Below, in pieces: positions 1 to 11,426 of a DNA stretch of 20,339 nt. Source of the DNA: Irineochytrium annulatum. Taxonomy: Eukaryota > Chytridiomycota > Chytridiomycetes > Chytridiales > Chytridiaceae. The translations under genes and the position numbers were made by a program. Numbering within the stretch: the stretch's first letter is position 1; every line of letters starts with the position of its first letter. The notes beneath the pieces are model-generated. The model did not search any database and had not been told where the DNA came from. It saw only the letters and a program-made list of their open reading frames with translations. The stretch spans positions 1 through 20,339 of the forward strand of contig JADGJL010000477.1 in the NCBI GenBank assembly GCA_027600665.1. The letters are read 5' to 3'.

Positions 1-1256
1 GGTTGATGCTCTGCGAAGGTTGAGCAGGACTGTCTGGTGAGAAGAGCACAAGTTGGTGACCTTTCCGTTCTTTGTGCTCGGAGTACAGCTGTGAGCTGTC
101 AAGCAACCGCCCACGCTTTCGGCTCATCCCCTCTCAAGCCAGATGGATGGCTGAGCGGCTCGTCTTGTTCAGAGTTGGACCGATCCGTGTTTCATCGTGA
201 AGGAAACTCCGCCCATCCACCTCGTTCGGCTTGGACCCGTGCTCCGGCACTGGCTGGTTGCTGGTCAAACCTCCGTCTGTGTCTGGAAGAGGACGCCCGT
301 TGAGCGGGAGGGTTTCCCTCTATCTGTACAGGATCCAGGACCTTGCCTACCTGCTGCAAGCTGGCGAGACTTGAAATACAAAATATCGAGATTCATCCTG
401 CCGCATACGGACTCCAGAATTCAACATATGCCTACAGCTATCCCATTGATCTTGTCTCACATCTGTTTCAACATGCCGGACAAGCCACCATGTATCGTTG
501 TCGGAGATCGCTCTCTGAACGACCACTCCATCGCAATGAGCACAGTTGGCGCCCACGTGATGGTGAGCCCATACCGCAGTCTACCGCTCAGAGAGAAGGT
601 ACATGCTGATCATGGCCGAGATCATGGCACAAGAAGCTGTTCACGACCACGATTTGGGATCACTGCCATTCACTGCATGCCGATATCAGGGGTGAAGCAA
701 ACGCCGTAGCTCACCTGTAAAAGGAGCTTGACCACATCGTTGAATCATGTCTGGTCTACCTGCATGACGGGGCGATGATTCTGCTGCCCTGGGCCTATGG
801 CGTTAACCTGTCCGACGACGTCGTCGACGCTCGTCTCACCTTAACCCTTCGCTGCAATTTGACCCAGCGGAGCACCTGGATCTCGCCCAGCGTCGCTGCC
901 ATCCAGGTACGGAAGGGGGTAGTTTTCGACATCATCCTCAGAGCCCGTACTGCAAAGACTACGGACGCGCGCTGTGACAGACTGCCCCAATGGAGGAACC
1001 GACACGGATGCACTTAGACGACGACATCTTCGAGATACTCCAGAAGCTGCCGTGCGAGGGTGACGTCTCCAATGATGGTAAGGAGATGGGTTCATGGATA
1101 TTTTGGACAGTCAAATCCAAGTCATCATCACTTTGGGGCATGCAAAATGAGGCCCTCATAGCGACTAGAATATACCTTGAGGTTTTGAGTTGCAAATGTT
1201 GCATCCAATGCTTTTGACTGATAAGAAAATTGATTCCTTTTTCGACCGTCAATATC
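1..1256. other. no identifiable gene; degenerate coding-like sequence
   Basis: Several overlapping frames stay open for 60 to 170 codons on both strands. The longest is 197-709 on the + strand, which depends on a GTG rather than ATG start. None shows a motif I recognise, and I found no consistent splice pattern joining them into a known family. A second coding-like stretch lies around 640-1090. Base composition resembles the genes further in, so this could be a decayed mobile element or the end of a gene cut by the window edge. I assign no function. Confidence 0.4.
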
Positions 1257-1265
1257 CTTTAGAAT

Positions 1266-1318
1266 GTCATGCGGAACGCAATAATCACATATATGTTTGT
1301 ATACATATAGGTTTGATA
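1266..1318 (-). repeat. dispersed repeat fragment, copy 1
   Basis: Read on the minus strand, this stretch matches 18438-18488 read on the plus strand at about four bases in five, including the shared words ACCTATATGTAT and TGCGTTCCGC. The bases just outside it (1323-1346, GACATGCGCCCAGTATTGTG and four more) are nearly repeated at 20300-20323 with two differences. It appears to be one end of a repeat family with several copies in this window. No coding content is evident. Confidence 0.6.
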
Positions 1319-1541
1319 ATTTGACATGCGCCCAGTATTGTGACTGTCGCTATGTCATGCATCTCAATCTCAGATTGACCGGTAATATAGCATATTAATA
1401 CCGTATTATTGGTTTAGGAAATGGCACAGATAAAAACATCCATAGTTCAGTCTGATCACTGAAGAGACTGAGGGATCGACACAACGTCGGATCTTCACGG
1501 TTGCGTGTCTACACATGGTCTCGCCTTCCTGAGAAATTTTT

Positions 1542-1589
1542 ATAACTTGGCCAATGTTGATAAGGGGTAGCTAGTCCCTTAAATATTAG
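1542..1589 (+). repeat. dispersed repeat fragment, 48-base unit
   Basis: This 48-base segment (ATAACTTGGCCAATG through TTAAATATTAG) matches 18156-18203 with three mismatches and no gaps, in the same orientation. It appears to be the left part of the repeat element seen more completely near 18156-18500. Confidence 0.75.
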
Positions 1590-2339
1590 ATCTCCGGAGT
1601 GTTAGTGAGGGGGACAATCTGGCCATCACCAGAGGTAGTCAGGGAATTTCTTCTGAATCCTGCAGTGCTATACTATTAGACCATCCACATGTTAACTCCT
1701 AGCGGATTGACCGGATGCTGTATGACCAAAGTGGCTTGAAAAACTGCCGATTTAGTTTGCCGAAGAACTCGGCGGGACCCTCCCGGCTGGTAAGCCATTG
1801 TGCTCCCAGCAACAAAGCAACCCCATATTCTCATCCGATGGCAACGAGCAAGTATGGGGCCGAGTCTTGTTTCGATCCCAGGTGGGTACAGACCGTCCCT
1901 ACAAGGGAAGCGCCACTCCTCAGGAGAGGTATCGTCACCACGGCTGAGCGAATGCATTTGTTACCTTTACTGTTAGTCACTAGTTGCCCTTGGTTAGCGC
2001 CGATTGCAAGGCGCACTGCAAGATTAACTCCAACAAGATGCCGCCTCCCGAACACTCAAATCTGGCTACGGTGTCGCTGTTCGATCTGGAGAACGTCATA
2101 ACCATGAGATACGGGAAGCCCAGCGTAGCTTGTCTTATCAGGGATGTGAAGCTCCTTCACGCCGACGTCCCCAAGGCCTTTAATTCATGACGGGTCGATT
2201 GCAAATCCCTTAATCATTTATTGATCATTGACGGCAAAGTCCTTTTAGACTTGTCATATCATGCCATGCCCTTCATCGCTTCGGCGACACGTATTTTGAA
2301 GCCACGATTCCACGGCTTGAACAGGGAAGGGACCGCAAC
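1590..2339. other. non-genic stretch between two repeat halves
   Basis: The repeat parts at 1542-1589 and 2340-2540 are only about 29 bases apart in the copy near 18200, but about 750 bases apart here. This interval is therefore either an insertion into this copy or sequence deleted from the other. It contains short open frames on both strands (for example 1676-1957 minus and 1715-2101 plus) and a TTTCGATCCCAGG word resembling a polymerase III B box, but no family I recognise. Confidence 0.45.
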
Positions 2340-2620
2340 AAATTTCACCAATTTTGCTCGCGTCGGACCACAATAGCTGAGTCTCCCTACTTTTGCTATG
2401 GTTGAGGATTTTGACTCTATTCCCACCAGTATTCCATTGGTGTTGCCCCTTGCTTAGGATGGAGAGTGATTTCTATAGGATAGGACCATTGGAACTTAGT
2501 GGCCAATCACATTTTAGCGATTATGGCATGTGCACCATTCACTTTGTTTGCCTTAAAACGTTCAATCAGGTGGAGGAATGCCCACAATCAACGATTGATT
2601 TTCAAATGCACATCCTCCCT
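2340..2620 (+). repeat. dispersed repeat, right-hand part, copy 2
   Basis: From ATTTCACCAA through TTGCTCGCGTC, CTGAGTCT, CATTGGTGTTGCCC and GTGATTTCTAT, this region aligns base for base with 18234-18440 with scattered changes. Its right part (about 2540-2612, including CAATCAGGTGGAGGAAT and CACAATCAACGATTGATTTTC) aligns with the minus strand of 20215-20280. It is a member of a multicopy element. No intact protein is encoded. A short open frame on the + strand crosses the end and has a conceptual counterpart in the 20 kb copy. Confidence 0.7.
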
Positions 2621-3534
2621 CGGCGTCTGGTATGGCCCCAAGCTTGACGGCTCCGCTGTGATCCCAGCTCTGCTTGTGGGATCGCATGGACCTCACACGA
2701 TGTCTCCTATTTTTAGGTCAAATAGACATCGGGTGCCTGGCGCACGCATCTGGAACCAGAATGCTAACGATTAACTTATTGAATCCAGCGCTCTGGTCTC
2801 GAGTGAACAACAGCATTTAGGGGTCAAGCAAGTCAACCTCCGCCAACTTTCCGTTCAAGTGTCGCAAGCTGCTCCCATCCTGCGTATGACATAAAACCCG
2901 CTGAGCCCTGGGCGACATTTTCTGATCTATGTCGGCGACGCGGCTCTCAAAATGCTTTACGTCACAAGCAGTGTTCCACATGATGGGGTCGGCAACGTGT
3001 CAGCTGGCACCCGGTATTGTAATTGTCCCCTCCATGGGCCTCAAAAGCCTCGAACTCTCAGCACTCTCAGCAGTGTATGCAATCGCCAGCCACACTGCGG
3101 GCAGCTTTCGTTTTCCGGCTGTTCCATTCCCGTGGTCTCCTTTGTGATCCGCTGCAGATTTGTTGGTGACATTTCGATGGCGGATGAGCAGTAGTCCCTG
3201 TGAACGTTCTGGACGCAGGGCCAAAACACTCAATATGTAGTTTTACAATGTCTGGAGTATTAGGAATGTATGATCCGATTTTCTGACTCTGCTGTAATCC
3301 TTACTTGGTTTGCACTCCGGCATACGCCACCCGCTCCAATGAACTTTGCCACTTGACACATCAGTTCCGCCGACTCGGCCATGATCCTTCGTCCCGACCG
3401 CGCAGTGTTGTTGTAGTCTTCAATCACATGCTGCCAATTCAATCAACGCCGTGGAGGGTGTGTTGGTGGGGAGGGCAATTTGGCCATCACCCGTGCAAGT
3501 CTGCGACAGCGGAGTTGTCAAGCCATCTTTGAAA
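2621..3534. other. intergenic; presumed promoter region of the palmitoyltransferase gene
   Basis: No confident gene. Short frames are open on both strands around 2929-3233, but none carries a complete motif. A 22-base word around 3467-3491 (GGCAATTTGGCCATCACC) resembles 1612-1630 (GACAATCTGGCCATCACC). The 5' leader and promoter of the gene starting at 3535 must lie in the last part. Confidence 0.4.
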
Positions 3535-5925
3535 ATGAGTGACCGGGAGCGACTGTTGCATCACGGCCATAGCCACGGGGAGCACGGGGACGATGACGAC
3601 GACCATACCGCGACCGTGCGGATCGGACTGGATCCAATAGAGAGGCCATCAGGTTGGTCTGATTTCCTTTGGCCTGAACGTCCGAGCTGACCCCGTGTGA
3701 AGACCTGGATCTGTTCCAAGCGGCCCAACGCGGCTTGCTCGATCGCGTCCAAAATCTTGTGGAGAAGGAGGGTGCAGACGTAAACGCGAGGGACAAGGAT
3801 AACTGCACTGCTCTGCATTGGGCATCCATTGTGGGTTTCTGTTGCGGGTGGTTGGCGCGGTATGAGGTATCTTACACGCCCATGAAGAACAATCAGATCT
3901 CCGTGGCGAAATACCTTGTGGATCGCGGGTCGGAAGTCGATGCGGTCGGGGGGGAGCTGATGGCGACACCGCTACAGTGGGCTTCTCGGTTAGTTCGTCC
4001 TGCCACCGAACCTCGCGCGTCTTTCCTGGATTGCTAATGAAGTGTTGGCGCGCAGGAACGGCCACATCCAGATGGTCACGTTCCTCTTCAAGAAGGGCGC
4101 CGACCCCCTGATTCGGGACAACCAAGGTTATAATTCTCTGCACCTGGCCGCGCACGCGGGCCACTCAATGATGATCACGTACCTGGTGGCCGTGGGCGTG
4201 GACGTGGACGCTCCCGACACAATGGGGAGGACGGCGTTGATGTGGGCGGCGTATCAGGGGAACTCGTCCGAGGCCATGAACGTGCTCATCAAGCACAAGG
4301 CCAACGTTGACCGGACGGACTCGACGGGGTTCTCGGCTCTGCATTGGGCGGTTTGCTTTTCTCTCTTTGGTCCGGACTTATTGCGATTAGGTGATATCGC
4401 ATCATCTGTCGTTTGCGAAGATCTTGATTCAGGCGGGGTCGTCAACGGATCTGAAGGATCCCAGCGGGAAAACACCTGCAGATTGGGCGAAGGAACGCGG
4501 GCATTTCGATCGATACGAAGCAATTGTGAAGGAGTGCAGCAAAGGGCGGGCGAGAGGGGGTCAACCGTTTAGCAAAGTAGGGTAATTACTGTCGAAAGCA
4601 TAAAGGTCTGACTTATCCTTTTAGGATACAACCCACAAGCTCATCTACTCCATGCCGTTCATACAAATCCCCCTTGTCATCCTCCTCTTCTCCTATTTCG
4701 ACTGGTACTTCGCTGCCGTCTTCGCGGGAGCTTGCATGTACATCCTTAACGTGCAATTCGTGTTCGGGTATCTCATGAAGGGCGACAACATGATTATCAC
4801 GACGCCAATGACGACCTCGATCCCGCAAGCGACCATCCTCTTCACGGCAATCACGTGGCTGCAAATTCTACCTTGTAATGGGCCATTTTGCTTGGTGGAC
4901 TTGAACTGACGTCGCGTGATAGATACTAGCTTTATGTATTTCGAGCATATCATCTTCGTGGTGCTTTTGTTTTCGACGTCGTACACGTTTTATCACGCGA
5001 TTTGTGATGATCCTGGGTTCTTGAGAAAGGTACAGAGCCCCGATGAGCGGCGGCAGATCGTTCTGGAGTTGGCGGAGGAGGGGAAGCTTGACATTAGACA
5101 TTACTGCGTCACTTGCTCGGTATGTCGAATACTTAAGGGTGTTACTCATTATTAACAGATTCGAAAACCTTTGCGGAGTAAACACTGCAAGTTTTGCGAT
5201 CGTTGCGTGGCGAAGTTTGACCAGTATGTGAACGTTCGAAAGGTTAATTTAACTTTGTCTTACCTAGCCATTGCCCGTGGACCTTCAATTGCAGTACGTA
5301 TCTATAGAAGGGGTGTTTCTGACGCAGCATTAAGTCGGGGCCTCCAATCACCGCGTCTTCATGGCCTTCTGCCTCTCCCTCCCTCTCGGCGCCTGGCAAT
5401 TCGTATATCTCACGAACGCTTGTAGGCACACCCCTTCCAGCCTCGCGCTAACAAGTTTGCAGACTTCAAGGTCGCAACTCCCACTGACCTCATTCCCTCC
5501 CCGATCTGCCTCTTCGGCCACTCCCTTTGCTCATGCCTTGCCTTCGACCCCTGGACCGTTATGATGTCCATGTGGGTCCTCATGAACTCCTTTTGGGTCG
5601 TCTTCCTGCTCGTCTGCCAGCTCTGGCAGGTGTCCCAGGCGATGACGACGAATGAGATGTCCAACTTTTACCGGTTCACGTACATGGTCCACCCGGAGGA
5701 TCGCGATTTACCTCCATATCGGAGGAGGAAGCTGAACCCGTTTGATTTGGGCGTGCTGGCGAACTGCTTCGACTTTTGGACGAACGGGGGCGGGGCTTTG
5801 AAGGATATAAATTGGTAACATACTTTATCTGGGCAGTTGCGTTATGGATTTCTGATGTTTGGAATAGGTTTACCATATATGATGTGCCATCGCGATTAGA
5901 AAAGGCAAGTGCAGCTGTAGCGTAG
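3535..5925 (+). CDS. AKR1: ankyrin-repeat DHHC palmitoyltransferase, Akr1/ZDHHC17 type
   Basis: S-palmitoyltransferase that attaches palmitate to cysteines of membrane-bound proteins; known relatives sit in Golgi and endosomal membranes. Exons: 3535-3652, 3703-3830, 3888-3988, 4056-4350, 4391-4576, 4625-4874, 4923-5119, 5159-5223, 5268-5293, 5335-5421, 5463-5814, 5868-5925, giving 620 aa in one frame. Residues about 40-245 are ankyrin repeats (DKDNCTALHWAS, ATPLQWASRNGH, GYNSLHLAAHAGH, GRTALMWAAYQGN). About six hydrophobic segments follow, with the cysteine-rich domain between the fourth and fifth. That domain runs from C421 to C455 and holds DHHC at 446-449, C449 being the catalytic cysteine. 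A TTNE motif (TTxE) lies at 546-549, then NPFDLG near the C-terminus, both typical of the family. The active-site core is on a 26-base exon. Yeast Akr1 has DHYC; this copy has DHHC. Start chosen at MSDRERLL, the first ATG leading into the ankyrin exons. The gene converges on RIO2. Confidence 0.93.
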
Positions 5926-6222
5926 ACGACAACGGTAATACATTATCATGAAGCATAAGTATAATAGACTTATAATTGTAAATTAAAGGGAAAATAATAA
6001 CATAACAAAGTAAAGCCGAAGCTCCTGCGCTCTTCATTAACCCTGTGCAGATGCACGGGCGGCTACCTGCCAGTCCGAAAATAAAAAAGGTCCCAGTACT
6101 TTCTTCTTCTGCCAATCACACGCCTAGCGTCGCCCGGATGAAGCTGTCCCCACCCCGCCTAAAGGAAACGGACCCCGTTATTACACCCTAGGCCTTGCTG
6201 CGCTTGAGCGACCAAGCCTTCA
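5926..6222. other. convergent 3' intergenic region
   Basis: About 300 AT-rich bases separate the stop codons of the palmitoyltransferase (+) and RIO2 (-). The stretch must hold both 3' UTRs and polyadenylation sites. Nothing else is visible. Confidence 0.6.
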
Positions 6223-8015
<1,793 letters not shown>

Positions 8016-8119
8016 GGTGGGAGTGGAAGCAGAGGTGGGGCAGCAGATCTGTGGCAGGCAAAAGAAACTCGAGTGTCGTCAAAGGTTGGAAGTCCCATTC
8101 CAACTCAATCTCAAATCGA
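8016..8119. promoter_or_regulatory. compact divergent promoter, RIO2/NPL4
   Basis: Only 104 bases lie between the ATG of RIO2 (minus) and that of NPL4 (plus), so both 5' leaders and core promoters must share this interval or overlap the neighbouring coding region. I see no convincing TATA box. The assignment follows from gene arrangement, not from a recognised motif. Confidence 0.55.
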
Positions 8120-10226
8120 ATGCCGGTCTTACGCGTTCGCCATGCCGGCGGGATGGAGCGGCTCAACATCGACCGCACCGACGCCAATTACATTGTTGCA
8201 GAGGTGGACAGTGCCTCATATAGACGCGCGAGAGACTGACCAAGCTGCTCAGGTGGCCAAGGCTCTGAAAGTGGCCGAGAGCTCGTTCGCACTCTATATG
8301 GACCAGGCCCATTCGAAGCCTCTGAACACATCGAATTCGGCATCCCTGAAGTAAGCTGGGCTCGAGTTCGTCGATGTGTACGCGGTATCTAATCGTGTGT
8401 GGAGGCATGGCGACATCGTCTTCGCGAAGTCCGCGCCTGTGGCCGAGAATCGCGAGGTGCAGCAGCACGCGGGATCTGTGCTGGACGTGCGTCAAGATCC
8501 CTTGGATGACATGCTGGAGAGGGAAAAGGGGCTCATCATGCGAAAGCGGGATCCTACATTGTAGGTGTTGTCATTCGAGTTACCGGTCTGACTATTCCAA
8601 AAAAGCTGTCGACACGGATATTCGGGTATGTGCGACTACTGCATGCCCCTCGAGCCCTACGACTCGACATACCTCGAAACGAATAAGATCAAGCATTTAT
8701 CATTCCACTCGTACCTGAGGAAGATTATGAACTCGGCCAAAACCGCGCCGGTGTCCAGCCCCGCCTTCATACCACCCCTTGATGAGCCGGAGCTGAAGGT
8801 GTTGAACCCTTGCCCTTCCAAGATGCATGAGCCGTACCCGGCGGGCATCTGCACTAAATGTCAGCCGTCCGCTATTACGCTTCAAAGCCAGGTAATGTCC
8901 CCACCTTGTTTCATATGATTAACGATGATGTAAAGGCGTTCCGCATGGTCGACCACGTCGAGTTCGACTCTGGCGAGATTATGGAGACCTTCATCAAATA
9001 CTGGCGGCAGACGGGCCACCAGCGGTTCGGGTACATGTACGGCCGGTACGAGCCGTATCCCGAGGTTCCTTTGGGCGTCAAGGCCGTCGTGTCGGTTATT
9101 TATGAGCCGCCTCAGGACACGGCGGCAGATATGATACAGCTGCATCTGCCGAGCAACGAGGAGGGGAACGTCAAGGCGACGACGGACGCGTTAGCACTAC
9201 AACTGGTTTGTGTTGGTGCTTGATTGGGGCGGATGGCTTATGTGAAGCACAGGTGGGCATGATATATACGGACTTGTTCGACGACGGGACCGGCAAAGGC
9301 ACGGTGCTCTGCAAGCGGCACGCGGATTCCTACTTTGTCTCATCCGCCGAGTGCATCCTCTCCGCCCAGCTGCAACAGCTGCACCCGACCGTCACAAAGT
9401 ATTCCCGCTCCCACGTCTTCGGCTCCCGATTCGTCTCCTGCGTCGTTTCCGGGAACCTAGAAGGTCAGATCGACGTCACGTGCTTCCAGGTGTCGAACAT
9501 TGGGATGGCAATGGCGAGGGATAATATCATCGAGGCCAGCGTCGAGCCGAGCTTGATGAGGGTGCGGCCGTCGAGCAATGAGCAGTACATACCCGAGGTG
9601 TTTTATCGGTATAAAAACAAGTATGGGCTTATGGTGCAGGAGAGCGCGAAGCCGACTTTCCCGGTGGAGTATCTGCTCGTGACGGTATGTAACTGCCCGA
9701 CCTTTAGCCTTGCTGATAAGAGTTCAGCTGTCCCACGGCTTCCCTCAAACCCCTAAACCGGCCTTCACCTCCACCTCCTTCCCCGTCGAGAATCGCGTCG
9801 GCGAAGGTGGCGGATTGCCGGCATTTAAGCAGCGTCTCGATTCTGGCAAGCTCGTCGACGTCCTCTCGGACTTCCACTTAATTTTGTTCCTGAGGATGAG
9901 CCAGATTCTGGACGAGGCGGATTTCGCGGTGTTGGCGAGCGTGGCGAGGGACCGGAGGGAGGAGGATGCTCGCAAGTTGGAGGAGAGCGGAGGATGGCAG
10001 ACACTTGTCATGATCGCGGGGGACTCGCATAAAATGGACTTCGAGCAGGGGGCCGGTGGGGCAGGGGGGTCGACGTCAAGCAGCAGCAGATGGACGTGCC
10101 GGTATGTTTCACTTTCCGTTCTGTATGCTTACAGGTATTAATCTGGTTTATTTCTCTTAAAGCCATTGCACGTTTATGAACACATCGGGGGATACATGCT
10201 CGATGTGTGGGTTACCGAAGGATTGA
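8120..10226 (+). CDS. NPL4: NPL4, ubiquitin-binding cofactor of Cdc48/p97
   Basis: With Ufd1, recruits polyubiquitinated proteins to the Cdc48/p97 ATPase for ER-associated degradation and other extraction steps. Exons: 8120-8203, 8253-8350, 8405-8560, 8606-8891, 8936-9205, 9253-9684, 9728-10101, 10163-10226; 587 aa. The N-terminus is a ubiquitin-like fold ([18 protein letters not shown] to LKHGDIVF). A zinc-binding module follows with [12 protein letters not shown] at 114-125 and ICTKC at 194-198, then the MPN-like core ([34 protein letters not shown]). The tail is a RanBP2-type NZF finger with C566, C569, C579 and C582. Splicing is supported by restored family motifs such as SLKHGD and [14 protein letters not shown]. 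The first donor is uncertain: GTGGAC at 8204 is used here; GTTGCA at 8195 would shorten the protein by three residues. Yeast Npl4 lacks the NZF finger; animal and plant proteins have it. Confidence 0.95.
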
Positions 10227-10446
10227 GTAAGCGACTTGTATGGGGGTATGATGTTGCGTGCATGAGAACAGAGAAGAAGCTGTTTTTTGCAGTTAAGGAC
10301 AATATATGCATATACCGAAAAAGATCGTGGGCCTTTTTGATAAGCGTTTGGGGTCCTCACATTTGGTGGTAAATTAATGGCACGGGTTTGCTGTAGCGAA
10401 GAGAAGGCATTTCACTTCCAGATTAAGACATTAAAGCACTACTGAC

Positions 10447-10467
10447 GATGATGATGATGATGATGAT
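10447..10467. repeat. GAT microsatellite, seven units
   Basis: Seven perfect tandem GAT triplets in the NPL4 downstream region. Not inside any coding sequence I support. Confidence 0.9.
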
Positions 10468-10882
10468 CCTGAACATTATTTTCCAATTTCCCTTGTTTAA
10501 ATATCCGAACCTCGAGTAGATTAAAGTGATCATCTCACTTCTCTCCTTGCTCACGAGATTTGCTGGGGCGAAATTTGAACATACTCATCGCGAAAGTATC
10601 GAAGAAGAAGGTTAAGGAAAAACGCGAAAACAGTGGAAGTAAAGACGTTGGCTGGCAACCTCTGGTCAACAGCCGTAAACTCAAAATGGTAATCTATTAA
10701 ATACTGACCGAGGAATGCCTACTAGTGAATGATAAAGCAACCACCAAAGGTGGAATATTGATGCATATTTCCTCCAACAATGTTGAGAGCACCAGAACGC
10801 GCCAATGCTTCACGATCGTAATAGAAGTACTGTATATAGTGGTTCGTGTGTGTCGTAGTGATGCGTCGCAGTGGATTACAAT

Positions 10883-10910
10883 AAGTGCTGAATGGGGGTT
10901 ATCAGCACTT
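10883..10910. other. perfect inverted repeat just after the VMA9-like stop codon
   Basis: AAGTGCTGA at 10883-10891 and its exact reverse complement TCAGCACTT at 10902-10910 enclose a 10-base loop. On the VMA9-like transcript (minus strand) the hairpin starts two bases after the stop codon, so it would be a 3' UTR stem-loop. Function unknown. Confidence 0.6.
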
Positions 10911-10912
10911 GA

Positions 10913-11355
10913 TTACGCAAGGAAAAACCTTACTCCGTGGCCGTGGTCCCCTCCGCTCGCTCCGTGCGCGGCCCATGTACGTTCAGGCATAATGAGAGGG
11001 TTCGCTGGAAATCGGCATGTCAGTAAAATGGAAATTTAACATCGCAGTGAATCAACATACATTGCGCCAAGTATGTGACAGCCCACCTAAGAAACGATGA
11101 GAATATCAGAGACAGCCCAAGCAGCAATCGGCAACACCAGACTCACATCGTCCAGGTACAAACTAGCGTCAGCGAAAGGCAAGTTCGGTACAGACTGCAT
11201 ATCAAAAAGTTCAATCGGTGAAGCGAGACCAATTTTCAACAACCACCGCCAACGGCTTCAACTCACATCTGATCCTGGCTGGATGGTATAAGAACGAAAG
11301 CGGTAGCGCCGAGGATCGCAAACACCAGGAACGAGATCAGAATCACTAGGCTCAT
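10913..11355 (-). CDS. VMA9: V-type proton ATPase subunit e (Vma9-like), small four-exon gene
   Basis: Small membrane subunit of the V-ATPase V0 sector, which acidifies vacuoles and endosomes. The gene is hidden by introns: exons 11355-11267, 11194-11147, 11086-11061 and 11004-10913 give 84 aa. The first exon encodes a membrane helix (MSLVILISFLVFAILGATAF). After splicing, a second helix reads LYRTCLSLTLVCTWTMWAVT and runs into YLAQSNPLIMPE, matching the MWAIT/YLAQ..P signature at the end of helix two in subunit e from yeast, plants and animals. All junctions are GT-AG, with introns of 72, 60 and 56 bases. Exon 3 is only 26 bases. The C-terminal tail (GGDHGHGV and six more) is the least certain part, because a GTAAGG donor lies within it. 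Divergent from eIF1A with 71 bases between start codons. Confidence 0.85.
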
Positions 11356-11426
11356 CGTTGTTGATCGTTGATGTGAGGTTCAAATCAAAGGCGACAGGGT
11401 GTCAAACACGAGAAAAAGTCTTGAAA
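11356..11426. promoter_or_regulatory. very compact divergent promoter, VMA9/eIF1A
   Basis: Only 71 bases separate the start codons of the V-ATPase subunit e gene (minus) and eIF1A (plus). Core promoters and 5' leaders must share or overlap this stretch. No TATA box is evident. The call rests on arrangement alone. Confidence 0.5.

Larger units (their letters stand above)
10227..10912. other. intergenic; GAT microsatellite and weak open frames
   Basis: Region between the NPL4 stop and the stop of the VMA9-like gene, so it must contain both 3' UTRs. It holds seven GAT repeats at 10447-10467. Two coding-like stretches on the minus strand, about 10735-10835 and 10550-10690, could be exons of a small membrane protein, but I could not match them to a family and did not call a gene. 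Confidence 0.45.

Noticed and set aside
1825..1880. Possible tRNA or tRNA-like element around the TTTCGATCCCAGG word
   Set aside because: No cloverleaf could be drawn and no convincing A box lies at the right distance. It is kept only as a hint of a SINE-like insert.
3041..3229. Minus-strand frame starting MSPTNLQRITKETT, resembling the start of a ubiquitin-conjugating enzyme
   Set aside because: The similarity ends after about a dozen residues. No active-site HPN or cysteine region follows in any frame or plausible splice.
3649..4164. 171-codon minus-strand frame
   Set aside because: Antisense to the ankyrin exons of the palmitoyltransferase, with no motif of its own.
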